Shown piece after piece: positions 23,617-33,031 of a stretch of 64,000 nt of DNA. The first letter of the stretch is position 1; each line of letters opens with the position of its first letter. The position numbers and the translations under genes were made by a program. This stretch comes from SAR116 cluster bacterium AG-426-I14 (GTDB lineage Bacteria; Pseudomonadota; Alphaproteobacteria; Puniceispirillales; Marisalimonadaceae): NCBI GenBank assembly GCA_003210055.1, contig QCNS01000004.1, positions 34,403 to 98,402 of the forward strand, written 5' to 3'. A model generated the notes under the pieces. That model was not told the origin of the DNA. It worked only from the letters and a program-made list of their open reading frames with translations, and did no database searches.

Positions 23617-25986
23617 TTAATTAGTTGCATCTTTTATTGCTCTCCAGATTTTTTCTGAAGTAGCTGGCATGGAAATATCTTTGACACCTAAAGGTTCAAG
23701 TGCATCAACAACTGCATTTATTACAGCTGGAGGACAACCAATAGTACCTAACTCCCCACAACCTTTTGCTCCCAGGGTATTAGTATTAGTTAAAGTAATT
23801 TCTTCAGCACTTACTTTGAAATTTGGAAGATTGTCTGCTCTTGGCATTGTATAATCCATATAACTAGCAGATAACAATTGACCATTTTCATCATAAACAG
23901 CATTTTCTAATAGTGCTTGTCCTATTCCATGTGCCAGTCCACCTTGGATTTGTCCCTCTACGATCATGGGGTTGATAACTTTACCAAGATCGTCTGCAGC
24001 AGTTAAGTTAATAATTTCTACTTTGCCTAAACTTGGATCTATTTCTACTTCACATATCACACAACCTGCTGGATATGTAAAATTTGGTGGATCAAAAAAG
24101 CATTTCTCATCTAAACCTGGTTCCAGTTTATCATGAGGGAAATTATGAGGAACATAAGCAGCTAGAGCAATTTCTCCAAAAGCTTTAAAGTTATTAGTTC
24201 CCTTGACTGTAAAATTTCCATCCGCAAATTCAATATTTCCTTCATCAGTTTCTAAAATATGAGCCGCAATAGCTTTACCTTTAGCTATTATTTTTTCTGT
24301 TGCTCTATAGATAGCTTCTCCACCAACAATTTGAGATCTAGAACCATAAGTACCCATCCCAAAAGGTATTTTGCTTGTATCACCATGAACTACTTCAACA
24401 TTATCAATATCTATACCTAATTTATCACTCACAATTTGTGAAAATGTTGTCTCATGACCTTGTCCATGACTGTGAGACCCAGTAAAAACAGATACAGCTC
24501 CCGTTGGATGAACTCTTATTTCCGCAGCTTCATACAATCCAGCTCTTGCGCCCAATGAACCAGCAACAGCAGAAGGAGCTAAACCGCATGCTTCCAAATA
24601 AGTAGAAATACCAATACCTCTCAATTTACCATGCTTTTTTGCTTCCTCTTTTCTTGCGTTGATACCACTATAATCTGACATTTTAATAGCTATATCAAAA
24701 GTATCTTTGTATGAACCACTATCATACTGCAGTGCGACTGGAGTTTGATACGGAAATGCATCAGGTGGAATAAAGTTTTTCTTTCTTATTTCTTCCTGGC
24801 TAATCCCCATTTCTCTAGCAGCCCTATCTATTATCCTTTCAAGAACGTATGTTGCCTCTGGTCTACCTGCCCCCCTTACAGCGTCAACAGGAACAGTGTT
24901 TGTAAACAAAGATCTAACTCTGCAATAAATTGCAGGAGTTTTATAAGGTCCTGCTAATAAAGTTCCGTATAAGTATGTAGGAACACTTGAGGCAAAGGTT
25001 GATAAATATGCCCCTAGATTTGCCAAAGTATCAACTTTTAACGCTAAAAAATTTCCATCTTTATCAAGTCCCAATTTAACATTCGTAACATGATCTCTAC
25101 CATGACAATCCGATAAAAACGCTTCGGTTCTATCAGATGTCCACTTAACTGGTTTATTTATTTTATTTGAAGCCCAAGTTACAATTGCTTCTTCTGCATA
25201 ATGAAAAATTTTTGAACCAAAACCTCCTCCGACATCAGGAGAAATAACCGTTAGTTTATTTTCAGGTATACTTAAAACAAATGCCCCCATCAACAAACGA
25301 ATTACATGAGGGTTTTGGCTTGTTGTATAAAGTGTATAATGATCATTTGCACTATCATAATCTCCAATTGCACATCTAGTTTCAATTGCGTTTGGAATTA
25401 ATCGATTATTTCTAATATTTATTTCAGAAACATGGGCTGCATTAGCCAAAATATCATCTACACCTTTTAAATCTCCAAACATATGCCAATCGTAACAAAT
25501 ATTTGTGTCAAGCTCCTCGTGTACATTTCCATTTTTCGATTCTAAAGCTGATGTTAAGTCAACTATTGGCGTTTGCTCATCATAATTAACATCTATTTTT
25601 TCTGATGCAGATCTAGCTTGATCATAGGTTTCTGCAACAACTACAGCTATTATTTCCCCTACATACTTAACGTTATCTTTAGCTATTGGGGGATGAGGTG
25701 GCTCTCTCATAGCAGTTCCATCAGTTGAGTCCACTTGCCAACCACATGGAAGACCTCCAACCTCCATATCGCTTCCAACAAATATACTTACCACACCCTC
25801 AGCTTTTTTTGCTTCAGAAATATCTAATTTAATAGTTCCTTTAGCAACATTAGACCTTAACATGAAAGCATGTAATTGTCCTGGTCTGTTGATATCATCT
25901 GTGTAATTACCTTTACCTGTAATAAATCTTAAATCTTCCTTCCTTTTGACCGAAGCCCCTATTCCTGTTTTTATATCATCTGGCAT
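23617..25986 (-). CDS. coxL: Molybdenum hydroxylase large subunit (CoxL form II / aldehyde oxidase-like)
   Basis: A 789-residue catalytic subunit binding the molybdopterin-cytosine-dinucleotide cofactor. Cofactor motifs include VGGGFGSKIFHYAEE and SHSHGQGHETTFSQI, and the catalytic glutamate is in GCGELGTIG near the C-terminus. The loop that separates CO dehydrogenase types reads AVRGAGRPEA, the form II-type pattern (AYRGAGR), not the AYxCSFR of true CO-oxidising form I. So oxidation of an aldehyde, purine or other heteroaromatic is more likely than CO oxidation. It works with the adjacent small and medium subunits in the cytoplasm. No maturation genes (CoxDEF-like) lie nearby. Confidence 0.92.
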   Translation of the reverse strand: MPDDIKTGIGASVKRKEDLRFITGKGNYTDDINRPGQLHAFMLRSNVAKGTIKLDISEAKKAEGVVSIFVGSDMEVGGLPCGWQVDSTDGTAMREPPHPPIAKDNVKYVGEIIAVVVAETYDQARSASEKIDVNYDEQTPIVDLTSALESKNGNVHEELDTNICYDWHMFGDLKGVDDILANAAHVSEINIRNNRLIPNAIETRCAIGDYDSANDHYTLYTTSQNPHVIRLLMGAFVLSIPENKLTVISPDVGGGFGSKIFHYAEEAIVTWASNKINKPVKWTSDRTEAFLSDCHGRDHVTNVKLGLDKDGNFLALKVDTLANLGAYLSTFASSVPTYLYGTLLAGPYKTPAIYCRVRSLFTNTVPVDAVRGAGRPEATYVLERIIDRAAREMGISQEEIRKKNFIPPDAFPYQTPVALQYDSGSYKDTFDIAIKMSDYSGINARKEEAKKHGKLRGIGISTYLEACGLAPSAVAGSLGARAGLYEAAEIRVHPTGAVSVFTGSHSHGQGHETTFSQIVSDKLGIDIDNVEVVHGDTSKIPFGMGTYGSRSQIVGGEAIYRATEKIIAKGKAIAAHILETDEGNIEFADGNFTVKGTNNFKAFGEIALAAYVPHNFPHDKLEPGLDEKCFFDPPNFTYPAGCVICEVEIDPSLGKVEIINLTAADDLGKVINPMIVEGQIQGGLAHGIGQALLENAVYDENGQLLSASYMDYTMPRADNLPNFKVSAEEITLTNTNTLGAKGCGELGTIGCPPAVINAVVDALEPLGVKDISMPATSEKIWRAIKDATN

Positions 25987-25988
25987 TC

Positions 25989-26456
25989 TTAACCTCCCAT
26001 CACTTTTGAAGCTGCACTTACAGATTTTACAATATTATTGTAACCTGTGCACCTACATATATTACCCTCCAATCCTTTACGTATTTCTTTTTCTGAAATT
26101 TTAGGATTGTTTTCCACTAACTTAATTGCACTCATAATCATTCCTGGGGTACAATATCCACATTGAAGTCCATGATTGTCTCTAAAAGCCTCTTGCATTG
26201 GGTGAAGTTTATCTCCATTAGCAATACCTTCAATAGTTGTTACATCTGCACCATCTGCTTGAACTGCAAGAATAGAGCACGATTTAATGGCTTTTCCATT
26301 CATATGAATTGCACACGCACCGCATTGACTTGTGTCACATCCTATATGAGTACCAGTCAAATCTAAATTCTCTCTTAAGAAACTAGAAAGTAAAGTCTTT
26401 GGATCTATCTCTTTTGAAACTTTTAATCCATTTACTGTCAAATTGATTTTGATCAT
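25989..26456 (-). CDS. coxS: Molybdenum hydroxylase 2Fe-2S subunit (CoxS type)
   Basis: A 155-residue small subunit with two iron-sulfur clusters. The plant-ferredoxin-like cluster has [15 protein letters not shown] plus a later cysteine (KSCS), and the second cluster has [11 protein letters not shown] and [10 protein letters not shown]. It relays electrons from the Mo centre to FAD in CoxM. It is the first gene of the operon and its stop is two bases before the coxL start. The 125-base divergent gap (26457-26581) to the dehydrogenase gene is AT-rich with no clear operator. Confidence 0.95.
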   Translation of the reverse strand: MIKINLTVNGLKVSKEIDPKTLLSSFLRENLDLTGTHIGCDTSQCGACAIHMNGKAIKSCSILAVQADGADVTTIEGIANGDKLHPMQEAFRDNHGLQCGYCTPGMIMSAIKLVENNPKISEKEIRKGLEGNICRCTGYNNIVKSVSAASKVMGG

Positions 26457-26581
26457 TTTTTACCCCATACAAAATTTTATAACTATTATAATGAATAAAT
26501 TTTTAATATTATTCTAGAAAAATGTTATAAAATTATAAATATTTATAGAAAAATCAATATAGCCAAAGCAGGATAACAATA

Positions 26582-27682
26582 ATGAGTAGTAAAATTTTTT
26601 CTATTTGCACAATTCCTGGTGATGGAATTGGACCTGATGTAATAGAATCAGCTGTAAAAATTGTCGACAAAGCATCTAACATAGTTAGCGATTTCAAATG
26701 TAATTGGGATTACGTTAAAGCAGGTGCGACATTCTATAAAGAAACAGGGTTAGACGTTGAGATAGGAGGAGAAGAGAAAGCTGAAAAATCTGATGCGATT
26801 TTTCTAGGTGCAATTGGATTGCCTGAAATCAGAATGAATGATGGAACTGAAATAGCTCCTCATTTAAGGTTTAGAGAAAAATTTGATTTGTATGCAGGTG
26901 TAAGACCTGTTAAAGCCTATCCTAACTCACCGCAAAAATTAAAAGATGAAAATTCTAATAAGATAAATTTAGTTATTTTAAGAGAGTGTACTGAAGGCCT
27001 GTTTTATACCGCATCAGTTCATAACAGAAACCCTGTTGCCAATAATAATGAAGTGCATGATGTGATGAAAATAACAAGAAAAACTTCTACAAAATTACAC
27101 AAATTTGCATTCAATTTAGCTAGAAAAAGAAAACTCAAAGGTACTCTCGGGAAAGTCACATGTGTTGATAAAGCAAACGTATTCAAATCCCAAGCATTGT
27201 TTAGGAAAGTTTTTGAGGAAGTTAAAAATAATTTTCCTGAAGTTAATTCTGAGACCTGCTATGTAGACGCAATGGCATTAAACCTTATCAGATGTCCTTG
27301 GGAATACGATGTTTTGGTTATGGAAAATATATTTGGTGACATTCTATCTGACATGGGTGGTGGCTTGGTTGGGGGTATGGGAATGGCCTCTTGTGCAGAA
27401 ATTGGAGATAATCATGGTTTGTTTCAACCAGCCCACGGTAGTGCCCCAGACATAATGGGAAAAAATATGGCTAATCCTATTGCTACCATATTAAGTGCAT
27501 GTATGATGCTAGAGTACCTTGCAGAGAAAAAAAATAATCAAAGTGCAAATAAGGCAGCTCAATTAATTGAAAAAGCTATAGAATATGGTTTTGAAAAAAA
27601 TTTGTTACGACCCAATGAATTTGGTGGAGATATGGGAACAATTCAAATCACCAATGAAATATTAAATTTGTTGGAGACCTAG
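26582..27682 (+). CDS. Isocitrate/isopropylmalate dehydrogenase family beta-decarboxylating dehydrogenase
   Basis: A 366-residue enzyme of the IPMDH/tartrate/D-malate dehydrogenase superfamily: TIPGDGIGPDVIESA at the start, LRFREKFDLYAGVRPVK (substrate arginines), VILRECTEGLFY, NIFGDILSDMGGGLVGGMGM with the metal aspartates, and the NAD loop PAHGSAPDIMGKNMANP. Members oxidise and decarboxylate 2-hydroxy-3-carboxy acids. Here it is followed by an ABM protein and a four-carbon acid sugar kinase rather than leuCD, so a hydroxy-acid catabolic role is more likely than leucine synthesis. AGGATA precedes the ATG. A second, clearly different family member (tartrate type) is at 61113. Confidence 0.87.
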   Translation: MSSKIFSICTIPGDGIGPDVIESAVKIVDKASNIVSDFKCNWDYVKAGATFYKETGLDVEIGGEEKAEKSDAIFLGAIGLPEIRMNDGTEIAPHLRFREKFDLYAGVRPVKAYPNSPQKLKDENSNKINLVILRECTEGLFYTASVHNRNPVANNNEVHDVMKITRKTSTKLHKFAFNLARKRKLKGTLGKVTCVDKANVFKSQALFRKVFEEVKNNFPEVNSETCYVDAMALNLIRCPWEYDVLVMENIFGDILSDMGGGLVGGMGMASCAEIGDNHGLFQPAHGSAPDIMGKNMANPIATILSACMMLEYLAEKKNNQSANKAAQLIEKAIEYGFEKNLLRPNEFGGDMGTIQITNEILNLLET

Positions 27683-27700
27683 TAAAGTAAAGGAATAGAT

Positions 27701-27985
27701 ATGTATGTTATTACCGTTGATTTTTTCATTAAAGAAGATTACGTAGATAATTTCAAAAAACGTATAATACAACAAGCAAATGACTCTCTAAACAAAGAAA
27801 AAGATTGTTTATATTTTGATGTTTGTTTTGATAAAGAAAATATTAATAGAGTTTTTCTTTATGAAATTTATAAAAATAAAAATGCCTTTGACGAACATCT
27901 AAATAGTTCTCATTATCTCAGTTTCAATAAAGAGGTGTCACCTTGGGTTAAAGAAAAAATAATTAATAATTTTGAAAAACAATAA
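27701..27985 (+). CDS. Antibiotic biosynthesis monooxygenase (ABM) domain protein
   Basis: A 94-residue dimeric ferredoxin-like-fold protein: YVITVDFFIKEDYVDNFKK, CLYFDVCFDKENINRVFLYEIYKNKNAFDEHLNSSHY. This is the ABM/YgiN layout with the conserved EIY and H-x-x-S-x-H-Y region. Members degrade heme or quinones, or act as auxiliary proteins in sugar catabolism (LsrG-like isomerase). It is located between the dehydrogenase and the four-carbon acid kinase, with 18- and 17-base gaps and a clear AGGAA, so it is co-transcribed. The substrate is unknown. Confidence 0.85.
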   Translation: MYVITVDFFIKEDYVDNFKKRIIQQANDSLNKEKDCLYFDVCFDKENINRVFLYEIYKNKNAFDEHLNSSHYLSFNKEVSPWVKEKIINNFEKQ

Positions 27986-28002
27986 TCATAGGAAATCAAA
28001 AA

Positions 28003-29250
28003 ATGTTAATTGGAGTAATTGGTGATGATTTTACTGGTTCATCAGACATAGCAAATAATTTAAAAAAAGCAGGTATGTCTGTCACAATGTATACAGGTAT
28101 TCCTAAAGATTTAAATAAAAAAGAAACGAGTCAAGCTGCAGTAATAGCTCTAAAAATCCGTACTGCACCCATTAAAAAAGCTGTTAAGGAAAGTTTAAAT
28201 GCTCTGAAATGGTTAAAAGAAGCAAAATGTAAAAAATATATTTTTAAATATTGTTCTACTTTTGACTCAACGCAAAAAGGTAATATTGGGCCTGTAATTG
28301 ATGCACTAATGGAAAACCTAAAAACTGACTTTACAATAGCCTGTCCCTCTTTTCCGGACGCAGGGAGATCCTTATATTATGGACATATGTTTGTAAACGG
28401 AATTCCATTAAATGAAAGTGGTATGGAAAACCATCCTCTCACACCAATGACTGATCACAATTTGGTAAGATGGTTGAATTATCAAACTAAAAATAAAGTT
28501 GGCTTAGTTGATATTACAACTATAAAAAATGGTAGTTCAGAAATAAAAAAAAAAATAAACTTATTGAAAAAAAAAGGTATTAGATATTCTCTGGTTGATA
28601 CACTAGATAATACTGATTTTGAAAGAATTTGTGAAGGAACTAATAACCTTAAATTAATTACCGGAGGTTCTGGAATAGCTCTTGGTTTACCGAAAATATT
28701 TAAAAAACAAGGGTTACTTTTAGAAGAAAATATAACACTTCCTAAAATAAAGTCTTATTCTTTAATTATGTCAGGATCTTGTTCTATTGCAACTTTAGAA
28801 CAAGTTTCAATTTATAAAAATAAAAATCCATCATTATTTATATTTCCTGAAAAAATAATCAATAAACCTGATTATTTAAAGGAAGTTACTGAATGGACAA
28901 TAAAAAATAAAAAAAAAAATCCTATGTTATATACCTCTTCAAAACCTGAAGAGGTTAAAAAAAACCAAAAAAAATTTGGCCAAGAGTTTATAGCAGAGAA
29001 AATAGAAAAATTTTTCCAAACACTTGTTTCTAAGTTATACAGAGAAAATTTTAAAAAAATTGTTGCAGCAGGTGGAGAAACCTCTGGAGCTGTTGTCAAA
29101 GGACTTGGAATCAAAGAATTGCAAATTGGTGAAGAAATTTCCGCAGGAGTTCCAACAATGTGGGATCCGAATAGGTCTATAAAAATTGCACTTAAATCAG
29201 GTAACTTTGGTCAAAAAGATTTTTTTTCAAGAGCATTAAAATTATTATAG
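28003..29250 (+). CDS. Four-carbon acid sugar kinase (DUF1537/OtnK family)
   Basis: A 415-residue kinase. The N-terminal domain has IGDDFTGSSDIANN and the C-terminal nucleotide-binding domain has SGSCSIATLEQV and AAGGETSGAVVKGLG. OtnK-type enzymes phosphorylate 3-oxo-tetronates during threonate/erythronate breakdown, and relatives act on other short sugar acids. It closes a three-gene operon with a beta-decarboxylating dehydrogenase and an ABM protein. The classical partners (LtnD/OtnC aldolase) are not adjacent, so the pathway differs or is completed elsewhere. Lysine-rich A-tracts in the coding region are compositionally normal for this genome. Confidence 0.88.
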   Translation: MLIGVIGDDFTGSSDIANNLKKAGMSVTMYTGIPKDLNKKETSQAAVIALKIRTAPIKKAVKESLNALKWLKEAKCKKYIFKYCSTFDSTQKGNIGPVIDALMENLKTDFTIACPSFPDAGRSLYYGHMFVNGIPLNESGMENHPLTPMTDHNLVRWLNYQTKNKVGLVDITTIKNGSSEIKKKINLLKKKGIRYSLVDTLDNTDFERICEGTNNLKLITGGSGIALGLPKIFKKQGLLLEENITLPKIKSYSLIMSGSCSIATLEQVSIYKNKNPSLFIFPEKIINKPDYLKEVTEWTIKNKKKNPMLYTSSKPEEVKKNQKKFGQEFIAEKIEKFFQTLVSKLYRENFKKIVAAGGETSGAVVKGLGIKELQIGEEISAGVPTMWDPNRSIKIALKSGNFGQKDFFSRALKLL

Positions 29251-29253
29251 AAA

Positions 29254-29907
29254 TTAAATTTTCTTAAACTTTGACAAAGCTTCAATGAAAGTTAGCCCTT
29301 GTTTCATTTCTGACATTGCTTGATTATCATCACTAGTATATTTTTCAGCATCATTTATCACTTCATCTAAATGTTCAATTGGAATACATAATACACCAGT
29401 TCCGTCAGCAACAATAATGTCACCTGTCCTTACTTTTACGTTTGCACAAACAATAGGCTCTCCAATTGATAAAACTTTAATTCTTGTTTTGCCAGGGGTT
29501 GGAACCATATGTCTTGAAAAAGCAGGAAATTCAAACTTAATAATTTCTTCCCTATCTCTAATACCTCCATCAACAACTAATCCACCTATACCTTTTAACT
29601 TTGCTGAATAAGATGCCATTCCTCCCCACGTGGATACTTCAGCACCATTATTTGCAACAACAATTACTTCACCGGTTGAAGCAGCATCTATCATATGTCC
29701 TACTTTAAAATCTTCTACAGAGAAAGAACCATAAGGCCCTGTTATCTCTTGAACAGTTAAAGCTTGTCCAACTACTCTCATTCCCAATCCAGCTGGTTGC
29801 AGTCCATTCATGATTCCTGCAAACCCTAAATCATCCAAAACATTTGCAATAGTAGGCGTGGTTAATTTCTCAAGTCTAATTTTATTTTCTAGAGATAGTT
29901 CAGACAA
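29254..29907 (-). CDS. RraA family protein (HMG/CHA aldolase-like)
   Basis: A 217-residue RraA/4-hydroxy-4-methyl-2-oxoglutarate aldolase-family protein. It contains TIANVLDDLG, GHMIDAASTGEVIVVANNG and the signature GLVVDGGIRDREEI, whose Arg-Asp pair binds substrate carboxylate and metal in the aldolases. Members cleave oxo-acids to pyruvate or decarboxylate oxaloacetate; the E. coli prototype instead inhibits RNase E. Convergent with the four-carbon acid kinase (gap three bases), it may provide the missing carbon-carbon cleavage of that module (inference). The start is TTG at 29907 with GAGGAA five bases upstream. Confidence 0.87.
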   Translation of the reverse strand: MSELSLENKIRLEKLTTPTIANVLDDLGFAGIMNGLQPAGLGMRVVGQALTVQEITGPYGSFSVEDFKVGHMIDAASTGEVIVVANNGAEVSTWGGMASYSAKLKGIGGLVVDGGIRDREEIIKFEFPAFSRHMVPTPGKTRIKVLSIGEPIVCANVKVRTGDIIVADGTGVLCIPIEHLDEVINDAEKYTSDDNQAMSEMKQGLTFIEALSKFKKI

Positions 29908-29994
29908 TTTTTCCTCGTTAATTTTAAAATTTAATCATAGGAAAAAAATTAAATCTAGTTATATTTAATTATTAATTTATGATTAAAGTGATAT

Positions 29995-31149
29995 ATGTCT
30001 CAATTTAATTTTCCATTTGAAGAAGAAACAAAAGATCTAAAGGATTTAAGATTAAAGGTCAGAAATTTCATAAAAAAAACTTTTAAAGAAGATAAAATTA
30101 CACCGTCTCCAGATGCTTGGGTTTTTAGCACAAATCCATCCTTTAGTAAAAAACTTGGAGATCAAGGTTGGTTAGGAATGTCATTTCCAAAAAAATATGG
30201 AGGCCATCAGAAATCAATGTTAGAGAGATATATAGTCACAGAAGAACTATTGGTTTCTGGAGCCCCAGTAGCTGCTCACTGGATAGCCGACAGACAAAGT
30301 GGTTCCCAAATAATCAGATATGGTACAGAAGATCAAAAAAAAAATATCATTCCAAAAATTACCTCTGGCGAATGTTTTTTTGCAATAGGAATGAGTGAAC
30401 CTGACTCAGGTTCAGATTTAGCTTCTGTAAAAACATTTGCAAAAAAAACAACAAATGGATGGAAACTGAATGGAAGAAAAATTTGGTCAACTGGAGCGCA
30501 TTTAGCTCATTACATGATAGTTCTTGCAAGAACAACTAAACAGGTTGATAACAATCGACATTCAGGGTTATCTCAATTTTTAGTTGATTTAAGATTACCT
30601 GGTATAGAAATTAATGGGATTGAAGATATGACTGGTCAGAAACATTTTAATGAGACAGTTTTTGACGATGTTGTTTTAGATAAAGATTCACTATTAGGGT
30701 CTGAGGGTAAAGGATGGGAACAAGTTGTAGGAGAGTTAGCCCTTGAAAGATCTGGTCCTGAGAGATTTCTGTCTCATTTTGTTTTGTTGGATAATTTTTT
30801 AAATGAGTTTAAATCAAAAATGTCTGAATTCAGCACTTTATCCCTTGGAAAAATAATTGCTGAATTGCAAAGTTTAAGAATAATGAGTTTTTCAATAGCT
30901 TCAATGATAGAAAAAAAACACTCGCCAGAAATACAAGCTGCATTTGTTAAAGAAGCTGGTAATAATTTTGAAAAAAAACTCATAGAAATTATTCGAGAAA
31001 TGTCAAATTTAATTCCAATCCAAACTTGGTCACCTAGTTTAAAAAGTTTGTTTGAGGATGCAACACTCAAAATCCCTTCTAATTCCTTAAGAGGTGGTAC
31101 TTCAGAAATTATGAGAGGTATAATCGCAAAAAAACTTGGGTTAAGATGA
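29995..31149 (+). CDS. Acyl-CoA dehydrogenase family protein, subunit 1
   Basis: A 384-residue FAD enzyme: GWLGMSFPKKYGG, CFFAIGMSEPDSGSDLASV, GRKIWSTGAHLAHY, and C-terminal RGGTSEIMRGIIAKKLGL. The glycine in RGGTSEI occupies the position of the catalytic glutamate in YEGTSQI-type medium-chain enzymes, so any base lies elsewhere or on the partner subunit. The stop overlaps the start of a second, shorter acyl-CoA dehydrogenase gene (ATGA). Such pairs form alpha2-beta2 enzymes acting on branched, aromatic or steroid-side-chain CoA esters. Its location with an enoyl-CoA hydratase gene suggests one beta-oxidation branch. Confidence 0.9.
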   Translation: MSQFNFPFEEETKDLKDLRLKVRNFIKKTFKEDKITPSPDAWVFSTNPSFSKKLGDQGWLGMSFPKKYGGHQKSMLERYIVTEELLVSGAPVAAHWIADRQSGSQIIRYGTEDQKKNIIPKITSGECFFAIGMSEPDSGSDLASVKTFAKKTTNGWKLNGRKIWSTGAHLAHYMIVLARTTKQVDNNRHSGLSQFLVDLRLPGIEINGIEDMTGQKHFNETVFDDVVLDKDSLLGSEGKGWEQVVGELALERSGPERFLSHFVLLDNFLNEFKSKMSEFSTLSLGKIIAELQSLRIMSFSIASMIEKKHSPEIQAAFVKEAGNNFEKKLIEIIREMSNLIPIQTWSPSLKSLFEDATLKIPSNSLRGGTSEIMRGIIAKKLGLR

Positions 31150-32186
31150 AAGAAGAAATCCAGTTTATTTTAGATGTATCTGAAAGAATTTTTGCAAAAA
31201 ATATTGATCATAAAATTAGATTAGATCCTGAAAAAAATCATGACACATTAATAAAAGAGATTCGTGAAAGTCATTTGACTAAAATAGCTGTAAAAGAAAA
31301 ACTAGGCGGAGCTGGAATGAACTTGGTTGACATTATTCCTTTGATAAAATTGTCAGCATTTTATGGTGTTCCAATACCATTTGTAGAGACAATAATTTGT
31401 AACTATTTTTTTTCTGTTTTTGATACAAAACCGACAGATGATTTTATTTCAATTTGTTATGAAGAAAGTGGTGTGATTATTAAAGATAATAAAGTTTCAG
31501 GATTATTAAAATCTATACCATATTTAAATTTTACAAATAAAGTTATGGCTAAAGTTAGATATAATGACGATGATTATCTAATATTTTTTGAAAACAAAAA
31601 TAGTTATTTAAAACAGATACACAATTTTTTAGCTGAACCACGTTATGATCTAGAGGTTAAAAATGAAAATATTTTGTTTAAAGAGAAATTTCCAAAAGAA
31701 ATAAATTTCTTAAACATACTTGCAAATCTCAAATCTATTCAAGCAACAGGAGCAATGGAAAAAGTCCTACAACTTTGTATTGACTATTGTTCGAATAGAA
31801 AACAATTTGGAAGAGCTTTGTCAAAATTTCAAATGATACAAAATCACATAAGTGAAATTTCTCTTGAAATCGCAGCAAGTGGAGCTTCAATTTCTGTTTT
31901 AGAAAGTTCAAATAATATTGAGACTAACCGAGATGAAAATTTTTCAAATGATATAAAAACAGCTATAGCAAAAATTAGAACTGGGATGGCATCTGGAAAA
32001 GTGATAGCGTTATCCCACCAGGTCCATGGAGCCATGGGTTTTACAAAAGAATATGATCTAAGCTATTTTACTAAAAACCTTAATAGTTGGAGAAATGATT
32101 TTGGAACCGAAATTCAATGGCAAAATAGTCTTGGGAATTATTTTTTAAAACAAAATAAAAATTTATGGGAATTTTTAAATCATTAA
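31146..32186 (+). CDS. Acyl-CoA dehydrogenase family protein, subunit 2
   Basis: A 346-residue partner with a divergent N-terminal half (few canonical motifs) and a recognisable C-terminal domain: IQATGAMEKVLQLCIDYCSNRKQFGRALSKFQ and HQVHGAMGFTKEYDLSYF, which match the FAD-contacting helices. The weak substrate-domain motifs, together with the four-base overlap with the preceding gene, support a heteromeric enzyme in which each subunit contributes part of the FAD site. The specific CoA substrate is not readable. Confidence 0.87.
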   Translation: MKEEIQFILDVSERIFAKNIDHKIRLDPEKNHDTLIKEIRESHLTKIAVKEKLGGAGMNLVDIIPLIKLSAFYGVPIPFVETIICNYFFSVFDTKPTDDFISICYEESGVIIKDNKVSGLLKSIPYLNFTNKVMAKVRYNDDDYLIFFENKNSYLKQIHNFLAEPRYDLEVKNENILFKEKFPKEINFLNILANLKSIQATGAMEKVLQLCIDYCSNRKQFGRALSKFQMIQNHISEISLEIAASGASISVLESSNNIETNRDENFSNDIKTAIAKIRTGMASGKVIALSHQVHGAMGFTKEYDLSYFTKNLNSWRNDFGTEIQWQNSLGNYFLKQNKNLWEFLNH

Positions 32187-32211
32187 TATCAAGTTTTGTT
32201 GGAGTGAATTT

Positions 32212-33009
32212 ATGACTAAATCTGTTTTATATGAAGAAAGAGGAAATATTTGTTTAATAACGCTTAACAGAGAAGATACACGAAATGCACTTAGTCCAGA
32301 CATCATAAACGAATTGGTAAAAATATTAGAGGATGTAGATAATAATGAAAATATCTCATGCGCCATTCTAACTGGTGCAGGCAAAAGTTTTTCTTCTGGA
32401 GGCAACCTTCACGAAATAAATGATATGACAGAAGATAATAAAATGTCATTAAGAGACATAGAAAATTGGTACAGGAATGGTATTCAAAAAATTCCCATGA
32501 CTTTTAATAAGATTGATGTCCCCATTATTGCGGCAGTAAATGGACATGCCATTGGAGCTGGAAATGATTTGTGTACTATGTGTGATATAAGAATTGCTTC
32601 TGAAGATGCAAAGTTCTCAGAAAGTTTTTTAAGAATTGGAATTATCCCTGGAGATGGCGGTTCCTGGTTTTTACCAAAAATTATAGGTTTATCAAGAGCA
32701 ACCGAAATGATATTAACATGTGAAGTTTTAAATGCGAAAAAGGCATTAGACTGGGGATTAGTATCTCAAGTTGTCCCAAATGAACATTTATTGAAAACTG
32801 CATTCGATTTGGCTGATAAAATTGTTCAAAACCCCCCACAGTCAATAAGAAGGGCAAAAAGATTGTTAAGATTAACTCAAAATACAAACTTATCTACTGC
32901 TCTAGAGATGGCTGCTAGTCAACAAACACTTTTACAAATGACTACAGACCATAAGGAAGCAATTGAAGCTTTAATTCAAAAAAGAAAACCAAATTACAAA
33001 AATACATAA
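32212..33009 (+). CDS. Enoyl-CoA hydratase/isomerase
   Basis: A 265-residue crotonase. Oxyanion-hole segments are GKSFSSGGNLHEI (about residue 60) and NGHAIGAGNDLCTMCDIRIASE (about 107-128). The catalytic glutamate region is ESFLRIGIIPGDGGSWFLPKIIG, where the second glutamate of hydratases is replaced by an aspartate-glycine pair (GDGG). Family members hydrate or isomerise enoyl-CoA. It closes the acyl-CoA dehydrogenase operon, 25 bases downstream, with GGAG before the ATG. Confidence 0.9.
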   Translation: MTKSVLYEERGNICLITLNREDTRNALSPDIINELVKILEDVDNNENISCAILTGAGKSFSSGGNLHEINDMTEDNKMSLRDIENWYRNGIQKIPMTFNKIDVPIIAAVNGHAIGAGNDLCTMCDIRIASEDAKFSESFLRIGIIPGDGGSWFLPKIIGLSRATEMILTCEVLNAKKALDWGLVSQVVPNEHLLKTAFDLADKIVQNPPQSIRRAKRLLRLTQNTNLSTALEMAASQQTLLQMTTDHKEAIEALIQKRKPNYKNT

Positions 33010-33031
33010 TTTATGAAATAAATGACAAATA

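Noticed and set aside
23617..26456. Genuine CO dehydrogenase (form I) operon
   Set aside because: The active-site loop is the RGAGR type and no CoxDEF maturation genes are adjacent, so CO oxidation is not supported.
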